Part shown: in pieces, positions 23,293-31,650 of the stretch
How the letters are laid out: each line of letters starts with the position of its first letter
How positions within the stretch are numbered: the first letter of the stretch is position 1
Origin: Chthonomonas calidirosea
GTDB taxonomy: Bacteria; Armatimonadota; Chthonomonadetes; Chthonomonadales; Chthonomonadaceae
DNA: 35,813 nucleotides
Direction of reading: 5' to 3'
NCBI GenBank assembly: GCA_945878775.1
Contig: CAMCUQ010000017.1
Location: forward strand, 1 to 35,813
The notes under the pieces: generated by a model
Told to the model about the DNA's origin: nothing
Seen by the model: only the letters and a program-made list of their open reading frames with translations
Databases searched by the model: none
Position numbers and translations under genes: made by a program

Positions 23293-24387
23293 GTGGCACA
23301 CAGAGTGAGTCCTGCAAAACATATTCTGGTTGTGGATGATGATCCTCTTAATCGAGAGCTACTAGAAGCGGTACTCGGTGGTATGGGCTACACCTGCGAG
23401 CTTGCTTCTGGGGGCAACGAGGCTCTGATTGCACTGAAGCCTGCTTTCGATCTGATATTGCTTGATGTGAATATGGCAGATAAAGATGGGTTTACAGTAG
23501 CGCGGGAGGTGCGATCTAGCGAACTCTACGCGGATATTCCTATTATCATGGTGACTGCCCTCTCCAGCAAAGAAGATCGGCTAATGGCGGTAGAGGCGGG
23601 CGCGAACGATTTTGTGGCGAAGCCCATCGACCGGACGGAACTGCGAGTAAGAATCGCCTCCCAACTCCGCATTAAAGAGGGGCAAGATGCCATTAAGCAA
23701 CACAAAATGCTTCTTGAGCAGAAGGTCCATGAGCGTACTTACGAACTTCAAGTGGCTCTCGAACAGATCACGGAGGCGGAGAGACGGGCACAAGAGGCAA
23801 AACTCGATACGGTGAGACGTCTCGCTGTTGCGGCGGAGTATCGTGATGACAACACCGCTGCCCATATTCAGCGGGTGGGGCATTATTGTGCGCTCTTGGG
23901 CAAACTCTTTGGGCTTTCTATTCCAGAGACAGAGACTCTTTACCATGCGAGTCTGCTACACGATGTGGGCAAAATAGGGATTCCGGATGCTATTATTCTC
24001 AAGCCGGGAAAGCTGACTCCTGAGGAGCATTGCATTATGCAGACGCACGCCACCATCGGAAAGAATATTCTCAGTGGCTCTCCATCCGAAATCATCTCCA
24101 TGGGAGAGGTGATCGCCTATACGCACCATGAACGCTGGGATGGCACTGGCTACCCTTCTCGGTTGTCTGGAGAAGCGATCCCTCTTTATGGGCGAATTTG
24201 TGCTGTTGCGGATGTGTTCGACGCTCTTACAAGCGCACGCCCCTATAAGAAGCGATTTTCCAACGAACAGTCAATAGAGATAATGCTTATCGGAAGAGCG
24301 ACGCACTTTGATCCCACGATTCTGGACTGCTTTATGGGGCATCTTGACCTCTTTATAGAGATACAGGAGAGGTACTCTGAGCCTTAA
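23293..24387 (+). CDS. Response regulator with HD-GYP c-di-GMP phosphodiesterase domain
   Basis: The gene starts with GTG at 23293; a GTG at 23305 is an equally possible start. The 364-residue protein has a receiver domain (about 8-125) with the acidic cluster VVDDDP, phospho-acceptor D58 in LILLDVNM and Lys in FVAKPID. A coiled linker (about 128-175) leads to an HD-GYP domain (about 175-360) with H223-D224 in LLHDVGKIG, HHERWDGTGYP (GYP at 286-288) and DVFDALTSARPYKK. All metal and signature residues are intact, so it probably hydrolyses c-di-GMP to GMP when phosphorylated. It lies 18 bases after the kinase gene. Confidence 0.95.
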   Translation: MAHRVSPAKHILVVDDDPLNRELLEAVLGGMGYTCELASGGNEALIALKPAFDLILLDVNMADKDGFTVAREVRSSELYADIPIIMVTALSSKEDRLMAVEAGANDFVAKPIDRTELRVRIASQLRIKEGQDAIKQHKMLLEQKVHERTYELQVALEQITEAERRAQEAKLDTVRRLAVAAEYRDDNTAAHIQRVGHYCALLGKLFGLSIPETETLYHASLLHDVGKIGIPDAIILKPGKLTPEEHCIMQTHATIGKNILSGSPSEIISMGEVIAYTHHERWDGTGYPSRLSGEAIPLYGRICAVADVFDALTSARPYKKRFSNEQSIEIMLIGRATHFDPTILDCFMGHLDLFIEIQERYSEP

Positions 24388-24432
24388 AGCTTTCGCTATG
24401 AGCTGAGTTTGGGTCACTCTGTATGGGGGTGT

Positions 24433-24462
24433 TTGTTAGCATTCTCTCTTTTCTACTATAGA
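24433..24462 (+). promoter_or_regulatory. Possible promoter of the CMD-family gene
   Basis: TTGTTA (24433-24438) and TATAGA (24457-24462) are 18 bases apart, with the ATG of the next gene at 24486. Both boxes match the consensus in four or five of six positions. Confidence 0.4.
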
Positions 24463-24485
24463 ATCACAAGACTAGAAGCAGGCGC

Positions 24486-24872
24486 ATGAAAGAAAACCGC
24501 TACGAGATCGGTAGCACAAACATCGATCAGATACACAGTGACTTGGGGCAGAGTGTCATGGAGCAACTCAAGCAGATTGCCCCCGATATGGCACGCTATA
24601 TCACCGAGTTTTTCTATGGTGAGATATGTACCCGCCCCGGCTTAGACATGAAATCCCGCGAGATAGCCACTCTTGCCTCTCTCATCACTCTGGGGAATGC
24701 CCAATTACAGCTTCGGGCGCATGTTTACGCTGCCCTCAATTGTGGGTGTAGTCGTCAAGAGATCACCGAAATCGTTCTCCAAATGAGTGTCTACGCAGGG
24801 GTTCCTGCCGCCATGAACGCCATGTTCATTGTGGCAGAGGTGTTTCAAGACCTCGATTCCAAGTCCTCTTAG
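24486..24872 (+). CDS. Carboxymuconolactone decarboxylase (CMD/AhpD-like) family protein
   Basis: The 128-residue product matches the small helical CMD family: DMARYITEFFYGEIC, then SREIATLASLITLGNAQLQLRAHVYAALNCGCSRQEITEIVLQMSVYAGVPAAMNA. The HVxAALN and QMSVYAGVPAA segments are typical of the PcaC-like branch, which lacks the AhpD CxxC pair; here a CGC occurs at the equivalent turn. Such proteins act as decarboxylases or as peroxide-linked thiol proteins, and this sequence does not decide between them. It lies 39 bases before the receptor gene and may be cotranscribed with it. Confidence 0.88.
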   Translation: MKENRYEIGSTNIDQIHSDLGQSVMEQLKQIAPDMARYITEFFYGEICTRPGLDMKSREIATLASLITLGNAQLQLRAHVYAALNCGCSRQEITEIVLQMSVYAGVPAAMNAMFIVAEVFQDLDSKSS

Positions 24873-24911
24873 CCTCACCAATAGAAAAAACCTATGGGAA
24901 GGATTATCCTG

Positions 24912-25994
24912 ATGCTACGCTTACGCCTTCTGCTATGCCTCTGCGCTCTACTGATTCCCTGTGCTACTTTCGCACAGCCCAAAACGGTGAGGGTCGCGAC
25001 AAAGTTGGTCACGCCCTTCGTTATGGAAGAGAAAGGGGAGCTTACAGGGTTTAGCATTGAACTTTGGAAAAGTATTGCCCAACAGCTTCAACTGAAGACG
25101 GAGTTTGTTCGTCAAACGACAATCCCTGATCTTTTTGCGGCTCTCAAGGCGAAGCGGGCAGATTTAGGCATTGCTGCCATCTCCATTACCTCAGAACGAG
25201 GGCAACGCTACGATTTCTCACAGCCGATGTTCGCCTCTGGGCTTCAGATCATGGTGCGCCATCAGGAGAGCAGAGGCGGCGGCGGGACTATGCCCGGCTT
25301 CATCAAGGTTATCTTCGGGCGTTCTGTGATGGAGATGCTTGGGACGATGCTCCTCCTCTGTTTGATACCTGCCCATCTCGTCTGGTTCTCCGAAAAGAAT
25401 CATAAAGGGGGTTTTCTGGAGCATACGAGTTACCTACCCGGTATATGGAAAGCCTATTGGTGGGCAGCGGGAACCTTGGGGGCACAGGCGGACGAGATGC
25501 CAAAGGGGTATGTTGGACGGTTTGTTGCCGTCTTTTGGATGTTTGTGAGCATCGTTTTTGTCGCCTATTTTACTGCTGCCGCCACGGCAAGCCTTACGGT
25601 GGAGCAACTGCAAGGCAATATTCGGGGACCGGAAGACCTGCCGGGTAAGAGGGTGGCAACCACACGAGGAAGCACCTCCGCAAAGTACCTTCAAGAGGCG
25701 CATGCCGAGACAAGAGAGACGGATACCATTGAGAACGCCTTCAAATCGTTAGAGAATGGCGAGGTAGATGCTGTTGTGTTCGATGCTCCTGTGCTTCTCT
25801 ACTATGCCTCCCATAGCGGGAAGGGGACCGTTGATGTGATTGGGAAGGTATTCCGAGAGGAGAACTATGGTATCGCTTTCCCACAAGACGGTCCTTTGCG
25901 GAAAGAGATTAACCTAACGCTCTTGAAGCTAAAAGAGAACGGAACCTATCAGCAGATATACGATAAGTGGTTTTCCGATACAAGCAAGCCTTAA
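24912..25994 (+). CDS. GluR0-like ionotropic receptor (substrate-binding domain with inserted pore)
   Basis: The start at 24912 has GGAAGGA 8 bases upstream and gives a signal peptide (MLRLRLLLCLCALLIPCATFAQ). The 360-residue protein has a periplasmic solute-binding lobe S1 (about 24-115), a first membrane helix (about 140-160, MLGTMLLLCLIPAHLVWF), a re-entrant pore-like segment (PGIWKAYWWAAGTLGAQADEMP), a second membrane helix (about 200-222) ending in YFTAAATASLT, and the second binding lobe S2 (about 230-350). The order S1-TM-P-TM-S2 is that of prokaryotic ionotropic glutamate receptors. The potassium filter TVGYGD of GluR0 is replaced by TLGAQADEMP, and YFTAAATASLT stands where animal receptors have SYTANLAAF. 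The ligand is probably an amino acid or small acid, which is inference. Confidence 0.85.
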   Translation: MLRLRLLLCLCALLIPCATFAQPKTVRVATKLVTPFVMEEKGELTGFSIELWKSIAQQLQLKTEFVRQTTIPDLFAALKAKRADLGIAAISITSERGQRYDFSQPMFASGLQIMVRHQESRGGGGTMPGFIKVIFGRSVMEMLGTMLLLCLIPAHLVWFSEKNHKGGFLEHTSYLPGIWKAYWWAAGTLGAQADEMPKGYVGRFVAVFWMFVSIVFVAYFTAAATASLTVEQLQGNIRGPEDLPGKRVATTRGSTSAKYLQEAHAETRETDTIENAFKSLENGEVDAVVFDAPVLLYYASHSGKGTVDVIGKVFREENYGIAFPQDGPLRKEINLTLLKLKENGTYQQIYDKWFSDTSKP

Positions 25995-26021
25995 GCGGTA
26001 GAGATACAGCGTTATGCAATG

Positions 26022-26060
26022 AGCAAAGCCCCGTCTCCTGTTTGTGAGCGGGGCTTTGCT
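26022..26060. terminator. Bidirectional terminator between convergent genes
   Basis: AGCAAAGCCCCG (26022-26033) and CGGGGCTTTGCT (26049-26060) form a perfect 12-bp stem with a 15-base loop, midway between the receptor gene (+) and the membrane-fusion gene (-). The T-runs are short, but the stem is strong on either strand. Confidence 0.75.
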
Positions 26061-26121
26061 TGAGCAATGTTGTGCTTTTGGAACCCTGCAAATCCGATTT
26101 TCCTTTGTGGTGTGAGGAGAG

Positions 26122-27672
26122 CTAAGAGGAGGTCTTTGCTCCAGAAACCAATTCTACCTTGTCTCCCTTTTGGAGTTGGGTCTGTCCGCTGGTGATCAGC
26201 TTTTGCCCTGCACTCAAGCCCTCCAAAACCTCTATCTTGTTGCCGTTTATAATGCCGGTGACTATCTTGCGCTCCTCGGCGATACCATTTTCTACTACGA
26301 AGACACGCCCCCCATTTCCTTGCCTATCCAGAATAGCGTCCTGTGAGATAACAAGGGCATTGGCATGAGAGTTCAAGACTACGCGCCCCGAAGCAAACAT
26401 CTGCGGGCGCAAGACACTGCCCTCGTTCTGAATAGAAATGCGGACAGTGAAACTGCGAGCACTGTTAGCTACGGGGAATATCTTGGCGATATTGCCGTGG
26501 AATTTCTTTCCCGGAAGCGCATACGCCTCAACCTCAACCGATTGGTTTATCTGGAGGCGGGAGTACTGCGTCTCGGAGACTACAGCGTCGAAGTACATAT
26601 TGTGGAGATCGACAATACGCATTATATCGCCCTTGGCACTGGAGAGTTGCATCCCTGGCTCTGCAAGGCGTGATGCCACAACACCCTCTATGGGAGACGT
26701 TATTGCCAGATCGCGTATCGCTTGCTCAGCAAGGTGAAGGCTGGCGAGTGCTTGCTTCACATTTGCCTCGGCAGTTGCGATACCTGCCCGCGCGTTTTCG
26801 ACATCAATACGGCGCAAGTTCACCTGCTCGCGATTCGATTGGGAGGAGGCAAGAGCCTGATTCGCCTGCTCCACTCCTGCTTGAGAGCGACGAATATCCT
26901 CCACACGAGAGCCTTCGTTCACAAGGCTAAGAGCCTGCACTGAAGAGTTATAACGGGCATCTGCGGAATCCGAGATGGATTGTGCCTGATCGAGTTGTTG
27001 CGCCGAGATGGCTTGCTGTCGGTAGAGTTCCTGATAGCGTTTCAGGTCAGCACGCGCTCGGTCACGGTCTGCTTTTGTGGCTTGGACGTTATCTTCCGCC
27101 TGCCTCTTCTCTTGGGGACGCGCACCGTTCTGTACCAAAGCGGACTGCTGTTTTGCAACATCCAGGGCGGCTTGCGCCTGTCGGATGGCGACTTCCGTTT
27201 GCTCTTTTGTCCATTTCAGCGTCGTTTGCGTGTTGCGAAGAGTGACTCGTGCCTGCTCTAATCGAGACTGTGATGCCGCAAGGTTTGCTCGTTGTGAATC
27301 CAGTTGCACCTGTAATTCGATAGGGTCTTGGCGTGCAACGATTTGTCCTTTATGCACGACATCGCCTTCGCGGGCAAAGACCATCTGCACTTTTCCACTC
27401 AGTTTTACTCCGACGGTGACGTCGTTTTGGGAATTGAGCGCGCCGGTTACGAGCACCACCTCTTGAATACTGGAGGGGTTCAAGGTGGTTGTGGAGACCT
27501 GCGTCGCGAGTTTTGCCGTCGCGAGGGTCGGGGTATCTTTTGAGGCAGATTTGCCACTCTCGGTTTGTCCCCCGCCTCGGTTGCATCCGGCGATGCTAGC
27601 AGCTCCTAAGAGCGCAATAGCCACTAGGGCGACGCTCCATTGAGTACGGTTTTTGTTTCTAAATCTCAACAT
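26122..27672 (-). CDS. Periplasmic membrane-fusion lipoprotein (HlyD/AcrA type)
   Basis: The start at 27672 (MLRFRNKNRTQW) is chosen over the longer frame to 27822 because AAGGAGG precedes it (14 bases away, rather far) and the longer form would overlap the tolC-like gene. The 516-residue product has a lipoprotein signal with lipobox IAGC near residue 30. The first biotinyl-lipoyl half-motif is GKVQMVFAREGDVVHKGQIVARQD, then a long coiled-coil hairpin (about 125-320) rich in Gln and Ala, then ITSPIEGVVASRLAEPGMQL as the second lipoyl half, and a beta-barrel end. It would link an inner-membrane pump to TolC. No pump gene is adjacent; its gene follows the tolC-like gene by 19 bases. Confidence 0.93.
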   Translation of the reverse strand: MLRFRNKNRTQWSVALVAIALLGAASIAGCNRGGGQTESGKSASKDTPTLATAKLATQVSTTTLNPSSIQEVVLVTGALNSQNDVTVGVKLSGKVQMVFAREGDVVHKGQIVARQDPIELQVQLDSQRANLAASQSRLEQARVTLRNTQTTLKWTKEQTEVAIRQAQAALDVAKQQSALVQNGARPQEKRQAEDNVQATKADRDRARADLKRYQELYRQQAISAQQLDQAQSISDSADARYNSSVQALSLVNEGSRVEDIRRSQAGVEQANQALASSQSNREQVNLRRIDVENARAGIATAEANVKQALASLHLAEQAIRDLAITSPIEGVVASRLAEPGMQLSSAKGDIMRIVDLHNMYFDAVVSETQYSRLQINQSVEVEAYALPGKKFHGNIAKIFPVANSARSFTVRISIQNEGSVLRPQMFASGRVVLNSHANALVISQDAILDRQGNGGRVFVVENGIAEERKIVTGIINGNKIEVLEGLSAGQKLITSGQTQLQKGDKVELVSGAKTSS

Positions 27673-27691
27673 GGTATGTAAATCGACCTCC

Positions 27692-29344
27692 TTACTTGCC
27701 AGAGGGCTTGGGAATGGGCGGTGCTGAAAAGCCTTGCCCGCGTGGAGCATAGGCGTAGCGTCCAATGGCACGCTCCAGTCTTGCCCGCGAGTTATTGTAA
27801 TCATAGAGGGCATTGACCTCATTACTCTCGGATTGGGTGAGGGCGGCTTGTGCGTCGCTCACTTCCAAGAGGGGCGATAGCCCTGCCTGTGCCGAGACAC
27901 CTGCAATATAGCGGACTCTTGCCAAGCGGAATGCTTCTCGTGCCTGCGCTAGTATCTGATGGGAAACAACGACTCTATCGCGTGCTTGCGCGAGGTTGAG
28001 GTAGGCTTGACGCACTTCAAGCACAATACGATCCTGTGTCTCTCGTTTGCTGATCTCTGCCCCTGCGATGTCGGCATGTGCCTGTTCTTTACGCGCTTTT
28101 GAGGCTCCGCCATCCCACAGGGGAAGTACTATTTGCGCCGTCGCTTGCCACTGAACCAGTTGTGGAGTCAAACCCGCAGTGTCTGGGGCATAGCTAAAAG
28201 ACCAGTTCAAACCGAGAGTGGGGAGTTCGCTACGGCGTGCCAAAAGAATCCCTTTTTTGGCTGCCGAAAGGCTTGCCTCTGCCTGCCAAACTTCGGGACG
28301 CGTCGCGAGTGCCTCTTTTTGTATCTTCTCATAATCTTCGCCAAGCTGGAGAGGGTCATAGGCAATGTTTGGAATGCGGCTCACGGTGTTCTCTTGAGGA
28401 GATGCATCAGCAGGGAGTGCGTTGGTGGTAATAGGCAGCGCTGTGGCTTCACTTGCAGGGTTTTCAATGGCTCCTGCGTTTGTGATTTTCAGCGGGGTAT
28501 TGATGTCGATCCCAATAACGCTATTGAGGGTGGCTATGGCGAGGCTAATACTGTTTCGTGCTTGGATCAGCTGCTGTTTGGAGTTTGCGACATCGGTTTG
28601 AGCGCGAATCACGTCGAAGCGAGCCACGATACCTGCCTGAAACTTCTTCTCTGCGTCATCCAGTCGGCTTTGGGAGTTGCTGAAGTTATCTAAAGCAACG
28701 ACTTCCAGGGCTTGTGCCCTCAGCACATCATAAAATGCAGATTTTATGTCCAGCACCACCTGATTACGCGTGCGGTTGATGTCGAGGCGTGCCGATATTT
28801 CCCCATATTTCGCTTGGTCGGTGGTCGCTTGCAGTGTTCCGCCAAGATCGATGGGCAGGTTGGCTTGTGCGCCGATGGTGCGCTGTTGCTCGTTCACAAA
28901 GGTGATATTTGTTCCTCCAAATGTGGCGTTCAAGCCCTGATTGAGGCGCAAATAGTTTAGGTTCGCGGTCAATGTGGGGCTGAATGCGGCAATTGCCTCT
29001 TTCACACGCCCCTGCGCTTTGAAGAGGTTTGCCACGGAGACAGCAAGGTTTCGGTTGGTGGCAAAACTAATGGAGAGTAACTCATCTAGGGTGAGCGGAC
29101 GCGCTAGTAGTGCGCTCGGCAGTGTGGGAGAGGTGAGAGAGGGTTTTAGTCCACGGCGTACCAGAGAAGCGGTAGGGCTTGGCAAAGCGGCTTGTGGTGC
29201 CGTTTCGGGTGGTCGTATGGGCTGAACAGTCTCGGGTGTCTGCCCCAAAGCCACGAAGGGGAGACAAGAGGTGAAGAGAGTGCCAGCACACAGGCTAGCA
29301 AACCCCATACTCCTATTCCGAAAGTGTCTTCTTTTTGGTGACAT
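27692..29344 (-). CDS. TolC-family outer-membrane efflux protein
   Basis: The 550-residue product begins with a signal peptide (about 1-35, ending ALGQ) and a Pro/Ala-rich stretch (about 36-75). Two TolC repeats follow: LTLDELLSISFATNRNLAVSVANL starts the first, and LATRPEVWQAEASLSAAKKGILLARRSELPTLGLNWSFSY the second. Helical segments with QARDRVVVSHQILAQAREAFRLARVRYIAGV give the periplasmic tunnel. It forms the outer-membrane exit of a tripartite exporter together with the membrane-fusion protein encoded next. Its gene lies 38 bases after the TetR gene and no terminator is seen between them. Confidence 0.93.
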   Translation of the reverse strand: MSPKRRHFRNRSMGFASLCAGTLFTSCLPFVALGQTPETVQPIRPPETAPQAALPSPTASLVRRGLKPSLTSPTLPSALLARPLTLDELLSISFATNRNLAVSVANLFKAQGRVKEAIAAFSPTLTANLNYLRLNQGLNATFGGTNITFVNEQQRTIGAQANLPIDLGGTLQATTDQAKYGEISARLDINRTRNQVVLDIKSAFYDVLRAQALEVVALDNFSNSQSRLDDAEKKFQAGIVARFDVIRAQTDVANSKQQLIQARNSISLAIATLNSVIGIDINTPLKITNAGAIENPASEATALPITTNALPADASPQENTVSRIPNIAYDPLQLGEDYEKIQKEALATRPEVWQAEASLSAAKKGILLARRSELPTLGLNWSFSYAPDTAGLTPQLVQWQATAQIVLPLWDGGASKARKEQAHADIAGAEISKRETQDRIVLEVRQAYLNLAQARDRVVVSHQILAQAREAFRLARVRYIAGVSAQAGLSPLLEVSDAQAALTQSESNEVNALYDYNNSRARLERAIGRYAYAPRGQGFSAPPIPKPSGK

Positions 29345-29382
29345 AGACAGGTATCCTCATTCTTCTAGCAGAGTGTGTGCGC

Positions 29383-30120
29383 CTAAATGTGGCGAAGGTC
29401 GAGAGGACGAACGGCGTCCCGCGCCAAGTGGAAATTGATGTCGAGTATTTCCAAGAGGCTTTGGGTGTCCCCTTCCTCACGTTGTGCCCACTCTGTCACG
29501 GTGCTGAAATAGACGTTGCGTAAAAATCGGGCAATGATGTCGGGGGGATAGTCGGAGCGCACTAAGCCCAATGACTGCTCTAGGCGTATCATCTCTATGG
29601 CGATTTCTTGGATCTGCGCCTTACAGCGGAGGCTCTCCTTGCGTACAACCTCATTTGTTTGTGCCAGAGCGAGTAGAGTGCGGGCAAATCGATGGCTACG
29701 TGAATCGAACTCGGCGAGGCGGTGGAGCATTGCCATTACATGTCGCCAAAGCGCATCCTCTTTCAGATCAAGTGCTTCGTGCTTGGGGAGGGCTTGGAAT
29801 GCCTGCAACTGCTCTATTTGCCCCTCAAAGCCTTGAGAGATAAGCTCAAATAGAACCTCAAAGTAGTGCGCGATGACCCCCTCTTTGCTCGTAAAGTAAT
29901 TGAAAAAGGTTCCTTTACCCACATCAGCGGCTTCCGTGATCATTTCGACGGTGACAGCGTCAAAGTCCCGCTCACTCACGAGGCGCATAGCGGCTTCAAA
30001 TATCCGCTCACGTGTCTCAATGCGTCGGCGTTCACGTCGGGAAGGGAGATGGCACTCTTCCGACTCTATGTGGGGTTTAGGGGTCTCCCCATCGGGTTCT
30101 GGGTTTGGGTAGGTGGTCAT
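29383..30120 (-). CDS. TetR/AcrR-family repressor, probable local regulator of the efflux genes
   Basis: The 245-residue protein has a charged 40-residue lead and then a TetR helix-turn-helix (about 33-80): RIETRERIFEAAMRLVSERDFDAVTVEMITEAADVGKGTFFNYFTSKEGV. The remaining residues form the ligand-binding helical domain, which is not predictive of the inducer. It is first in the operon with the tolC-like and membrane-fusion genes. A palindromic operator lies 14 bases before its start and directly after its promoter, which suggests autoregulation and control of the downstream exporter. The lead before the helix-turn-helix is longer than usual for the family. Confidence 0.93.
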   Translation of the reverse strand: MTTYPNPEPDGETPKPHIESEECHLPSRRERRRIETRERIFEAAMRLVSERDFDAVTVEMITEAADVGKGTFFNYFTSKEGVIAHYFEVLFELISQGFEGQIEQLQAFQALPKHEALDLKEDALWRHVMAMLHRLAEFDSRSHRFARTLLALAQTNEVVRKESLRCKAQIQEIAIEMIRLEQSLGLVRSDYPPDIIARFLRNVYFSTVTEWAQREEGDTQSLLEILDINFHLARDAVRPLDLRHI

Positions 30121-30134
30121 GGTATTTGTTGAAA

Positions 30135-30149
30135 ATGACTGTTGGTCAT
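30135..30149. promoter_or_regulatory. TetR operator candidate
   Basis: ATGAC-TGTTG-GTCAT is a 15-bp palindrome with 5-bp arms, followed by a further ATGACT (30152-30157) that may extend binding. It covers bases about +8 to +22 of the predicted tetR transcript. Confidence 0.7.
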
Positions 30150-30163
30150 TTATGACTGAAGCT

Positions 30164-30193
30164 ACTATACCCTTCAGACGATTTCCATGTCAA
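30164..30193 (-). promoter_or_regulatory. Promoter of the tetR-tolC-membrane-fusion operon
   Basis: On the minus strand a perfect TTGACA (30188-30193) and TATAGT (30164-30169) are 18 bases apart. The predicted start near 30157 leaves a leader of about 37 bases that holds the palindromic operator. Confidence 0.8.
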
Positions 30194-30213
30194 CCCTGCC
30201 CAGCGGAACAAAC

Positions 30214-30250
30214 AAAAAAAGTCCCCGTCGGTCGTATTCTGTGACGGGGA
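30214..30250 (-). terminator. Terminator of the ABC permease gene
   Basis: TCCCCGTC (30222-30229) pairs with GACGGGGA (30243-30250), and on the minus strand the stem is followed by C and seven T (30214-30220), a classic Rho-independent terminator. It separates the permease gene from the tetR promoter. Confidence 0.88.
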
Positions 30251-30271
30251 GGGAAAAGGGGGAGTGAAACC

Positions 30272-31495
30272 TCATGTCTTAATGAGGACGCTCTCATTTT
30301 GGAACATACGAGTTGCTACCCAGAGCGCCAGTATTGCATAGCCTATGGATGCCGCGAAAGCAAGGGCAATGAAGGCGGGATTGAAACTCCCATTCAATGC
30401 TTGCTTGATGATGAGCGAGCCATTCAATATAGGAACCAAAGCGATGGAGAGGGAGACCTTCGCCCCCAAGAACATGGAGAAGAAGGCGGGTATCAGGACG
30501 ATGGGAAAGAGGGAGCCGAGATAGGTCTGTGCCTCTTTTTGGTTGCGGGCAAAGGTGGAGATAGCAAGAAGCATCCCCGCAAAGAGTACCGAGAGAGGGA
30601 TGAGGACAAGTAGTATGACACTGACCATGATAGGAGTGAGGTTCAAGCCACCTTCTGCCAACCATGCAAACGCCTTTATTCCGCTCTTGAAGGGGATCAT
30701 CAGCCCAATGATGGAGAGAATACAGCTCACAAGGCAAACGGAGACGACGGCTGCAAACTTGCCAAGCACGATGTCACGACGGCTAGCAGGGGATACGAGC
30801 AGAGTCTCAAGGGTTCCTCGCTCTTTCTCGCCTGCCACTTGATCGAAGGCGGCATAGATTGCGCCACTGAACGCCGCCATAATGAGCATATAGGGAAGCA
30901 TCTGCGTGAGGAAGAGCATGGCGGCTCCATTCCCTCCGGGGATAGGCTTTTCTTTTATACGAAACGGCTCTATGATGGTGGAATCGATACCACGTGCTTT
31001 CAGGCGTTGCTCCACGACCTGTTTTCCGCTGAGGGAAAAGCTTTGTTTGAGCATATTGGTGACAACTCGGGAAGTCTCCTCACCCGGATCGGAGATAATG
31101 GTGATCTCAACGGGCTTCTGGTCCTGAATTTTTTGCGCCACATTCTCGTCTATTTTTAGCCCGATGCTGATCTTTCTCTCTTTGATCTTCGTTACGATTT
31201 CCTGTTCTGTCTTGATGAGCTGAATATCGAAGTTGGGAGATGCTTTGAGTTTGTCCACAACACCCGTGGGGTCTACTTCTGTGAGCAGAGCAATGGAATA
31301 TTTTTGCGTTTTATCGCTATCCATACGCTTCTGAACTCCAAGCCCTATGATAGCGAACATGAGAGGGGTTATGAGAAGGGGACCTATTACGACAGACATG
31401 AGAGTACGCCGATCACGAAATATCTCTCGGAATTCCTTTTGGTAAATCGTTTTCACGCGCGAACTTCCCCTAGTTTGGGGTATCTCTGTAGGCAT
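30272..31495 (-). CDS. ABC-2/NatB-like ABC transporter permease
   Basis: The start at 31495 has GAGGAG 8 bases upstream. The 407-residue product has an N-terminal cytoplasmic stretch with YQKEFREIFRDRRTL, a first membrane helix (about 33-54), a large external domain (about 55-205, with ISDPGEETSRVV), and then about five membrane helices with the cytoplasmic segment AGEKERGTLETLLVSPASRRDIVLGK before them. This is the NatB/YhaP pattern of ABC permeases that export sodium or lipids/peptides. The matching ATP-binding subunit is not in this window: the upstream 155 bases carry no gene and the YcaQ gene is divergent. Its own terminator lies directly downstream. Confidence 0.88.
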   Translation of the reverse strand: MPTEIPQTRGSSRVKTIYQKEFREIFRDRRTLMSVVIGPLLITPLMFAIIGLGVQKRMDSDKTQKYSIALLTEVDPTGVVDKLKASPNFDIQLIKTEQEIVTKIKERKISIGLKIDENVAQKIQDQKPVEITIISDPGEETSRVVTNMLKQSFSLSGKQVVEQRLKARGIDSTIIEPFRIKEKPIPGGNGAAMLFLTQMLPYMLIMAAFSGAIYAAFDQVAGEKERGTLETLLVSPASRRDIVLGKFAAVVSVCLVSCILSIIGLMIPFKSGIKAFAWLAEGGLNLTPIMVSVILLVLIPLSVLFAGMLLAISTFARNQKEAQTYLGSLFPIVLIPAFFSMFLGAKVSLSIALVPILNGSLIIKQALNGSFNPAFIALAFAASIGYAILALWVATRMFQNESVLIKT

Positions 31496-31527
31496 ATTAT
31501 CCGCTCCTCGCTCACAAATTGGGATGT

Positions 31528-31544
31528 CTCCTCGAATGGAGGAG
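31528..31544. repeat. Short palindrome in the permease-YcaQ divergent gap
   Basis: CTCCTC-GAATG-GAGGAG, a perfect 6-bp inverted repeat, lies 33 bases before the permease start in the divergent gap. It could be an operator or a leader hairpin. Confidence 0.3.
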
Positions 31545-31650
31545 TTCTGTTACAAAAACGAGTGAAAGCAGAGCACGGTTTCAGAAATGTGAGATGTATG
31601 CGTGGCTTGTTTGAAGAATCGTGAGCAGGATTGTATTTTGGGGAGGAGGA

